This document shows positions 62,819-64,000 of a stretch of DNA of 64,000 bases, piece after piece. Within the stretch, counting starts at the first letter, position 1. The number at the start of each line of letters is the position of its first letter. The stretch is from Marinobacter panjinensis (lineage in GTDB: Bacteria > Pseudomonadota > Gammaproteobacteria > Pseudomonadales > Oleiphilaceae). A program made the position numbers and the translations under genes. The stretch is from positions 1,860,001-1,924,000 of the forward strand of contig NZ_SZYH01000001.1 in assembly GCF_005298175.1 (NCBI RefSeq). Reading direction: 5' to 3'. A model generated the notes under the pieces. That model was not told the origin of the DNA, searched no databases, and saw only the letters and a program-made list of their open reading frames with translations.

Positions 62819-64000
62819 TTAATGGTGATCATGAGCATGAGATTCGTCATGTCCTGAGGGCCCTGCTTCCTGGAATTTTTTCAGAAAAATCTGCTCTGCG
62901 ACCGCGATAACAATCATCGCTACGGCCGCTACGCCGATGACAAACGGATCGGTGTTCAGCTTGACCCAGACAAAGCCGCCAAGGACGAGTAAATCCAGCA
63001 GAATTGCCATAGCTGGCACCCACGCTTTAGCCCGCACATCTTTGCGCAAGTAGCGGAGCACGCCCCAGTGAATGGCAATGTCCATAATCAGGTAAAACAC
63101 AATGCCCAGCGCCGCGATGCGGGAGAGGTCAAAGAATGCGGTCAGAATCAGCCCCAGAACCACAGTGTAGACCAACGTATGCTTCTGAATGCTGCCAGGC
63201 ATGCCGAAGTGCCGGTGGGGGACCAGTTTCATTTCCGTCAGCATCGCCAGCATGCGCGAAACTGCGAAGATGCTGGCCAGAATGCCTCCGGCAGTCGCCA
63301 TCATGGCAATGACAACAGTGAACCACACGGCGTATTCCCCAAGTGCCGGGCGGGCGGCAGCAGCAAGGGAGTAATCCTGTGTCTCGATAATTTCAGCCAG
63401 GGACAGGTTGCTGGCGACGGCAAAACCAACCAACGTATAGATCACCACGCAGGCCGCGATGGAAATTATGATCGCCCGCCCTACGTTCCGCTTGGGATCT
63501 ATTACTTCGGAGCCGCTGTTGGTAATGGTGGTGAAGCCCTTGAAGGCCAGAATTCCAAGCGCGGTTGCGCCCAGGAAATTGCCCATTGTTCCGGCTTCTC
63601 CAGGGCTCGAGAAGTCAACAGAAAGGCTGTCGGCGATCCAGACCCCCACCACCCCGAAAATCAGTATGCCGCCGATTTTCAGGGTCCCGATAAAGGAGGC
63701 CACACCCTGGATCATCCGGTTGCCCAGCAGATTGATCAGAAAAGCCGCCAGAATCAGCGACACCCCGAGAATGGGCACCATCCGGCCGCTTTCGTCGCCG
63801 CCGAAAAGCTGCATGGTGTAAGAGCCAAAGGTGCGGGCGAGAAAGCTCTGGGCGATTACCATGGAGAAGTACATCAGCAAGGCATTGAATGCCGTTGGCA
63901 GCCGGTTTCCATAGGCCTTGTGCAGGTACATGCCGATGCCACCGGCGGAGGGCCAGGCATTGGAGATCTTGATGTAGGAGTAAGCGCTGAAGCTGACAAT
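62819..64000 (-). CDS. APC-family amino-acid/polyamine permease, N-terminal end beyond the window
   Basis: The 3' part of the gene, about 393 codons, is seen; it runs off the right edge in frame, so the start is not visible. The product has about ten membrane segments in the part seen, with GILAFKGFTTITNSGSEVID, the sixth-helix-type motif of APC carriers, and a His-rich tail (GHDESHAHDHH). It lies 27 bases downstream-side of the small Met-rich gene on the same strand, so it may be the first gene of that operon. The substrate is unknown; the His tail could bind metal. Confidence 0.85.
   Translation of the reverse strand: MVSFSAYSYIKISNAWPSAGGIGMYLHKAYGNRLPTAFNALLMYFSMVIAQSFLARTFGSYTMQLFGGDESGRMVPILGVSLILAAFLINLLGNRMIQGVASFIGTLKIGGILIFGVVGVWIADSLSVDFSSPGEAGTMGNFLGATALGILAFKGFTTITNSGSEVIDPKRNVGRAIIISIAACVVIYTLVGFAVASNLSLAEIIETQDYSLAAAARPALGEYAVWFTVVIAMMATAGGILASIFAVSRMLAMLTEMKLVPHRHFGMPGSIQKHTLVYTVVLGLILTAFFDLSRIAALGIVFYLIMDIAIHWGVLRYLRKDVRAKAWVPAMAILLDLLVLGGFVWVKLNTDPFVIGVAAVAMIVIAVAEQIFLKKFQEAGPSGHDESHAHDHH

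Overview
The window reads as a chromosomal segment from a marine or halophilic, facultatively anaerobic gammaproteobacterium. The gene content (respiratory nitrate reductase with NarXL, ectoine hydroxylase, a BCCT osmolyte carrier, an Mrp-type antiporter, UbiTUV, FadI/FadJ) would fit Marinobacter or a close relative. The genus is an inference from gene content only. No rRNA, tRNA, CRISPR array, phage or complete insertion sequence was found. No stretch over 300 bases lacks a gene once two small proteins near 41.3-41.8 kb are counted.

Layout. 1-11.5 kb: nitrate respiration. Reading leftward are narK, narG, narH, narJ, narI and a NifM/PpiC-like peptidyl-prolyl isomerase cut by the window edge; narXL runs rightward. 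The order matches the nar locus of Pseudomonas aeruginosa. 11.5-16.8 kb: ubiT (anaerobic ubiquinone synthesis), selD, a hemerythrin-GGDEF-EAL protein, then a divergent pair made of an unusual NfuA-SufT fusion and a RIC-like di-iron protein that share a control region with Fur-like and NsrR-like sites. 16.8-25 kb: a decayed sdhB fragment, a cytochrome P450, small proteins, a TetR-MFP-RND efflux unit and a cytochrome c'-like protein. 25-30 kb: ubiV, ubiU and hemN, with FNR/ANR-type boxes in front of ubiU and hemN, then an FeS photolyase. 30-39.6 kb: a sugar-uptake unit (porin, ABC transporter, two-component system) and an orphan periplasmic protein joining a solute-binding and a Cache-like domain. 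39.6-42.1 kb: a tandem HAD protein, a DUF2256 protein and a truncated photolyase. 42.1-49 kb: an Mrp-type antiporter operon with three NuoL/M/N-like subunits. 49-56.6 kb: a YihY-type membrane protein, fadJ, fadI, ectD, and a BCCT transporter with a UspA protein. 56.7-64 kb: a metal and redox group with a Met-rich repeat protein, a cytochrome b5-FMN protein with a ferric-reductase-like partner, DUF302, a CopA-type ATPase, a small membrane protein and an APC permease cut by the right edge.

How it works together. The left half is largely an anaerobic and nitrosative-stress package. Nitrate reduction needs quinone made without O2 (UbiT, UbiU, UbiV), heme made without O2 (HemN) and protection or repair of Fe-S and di-iron centres (NfuA-SufT, RIC-like protein). 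Three of these units carry FNR-type boxes placed about -41.5 from a plausible -10 element. The right half deals with ion, osmotic and metal stress. The points most worth a second look are the NfuA-SufT fusion with its control region, the RIC-like protein lacking two usual iron ligands, the three-subunit Mrp variant, the SBP-Cache protein, the tandem HAD protein with a D-W-H motif, and the two gene remnants.
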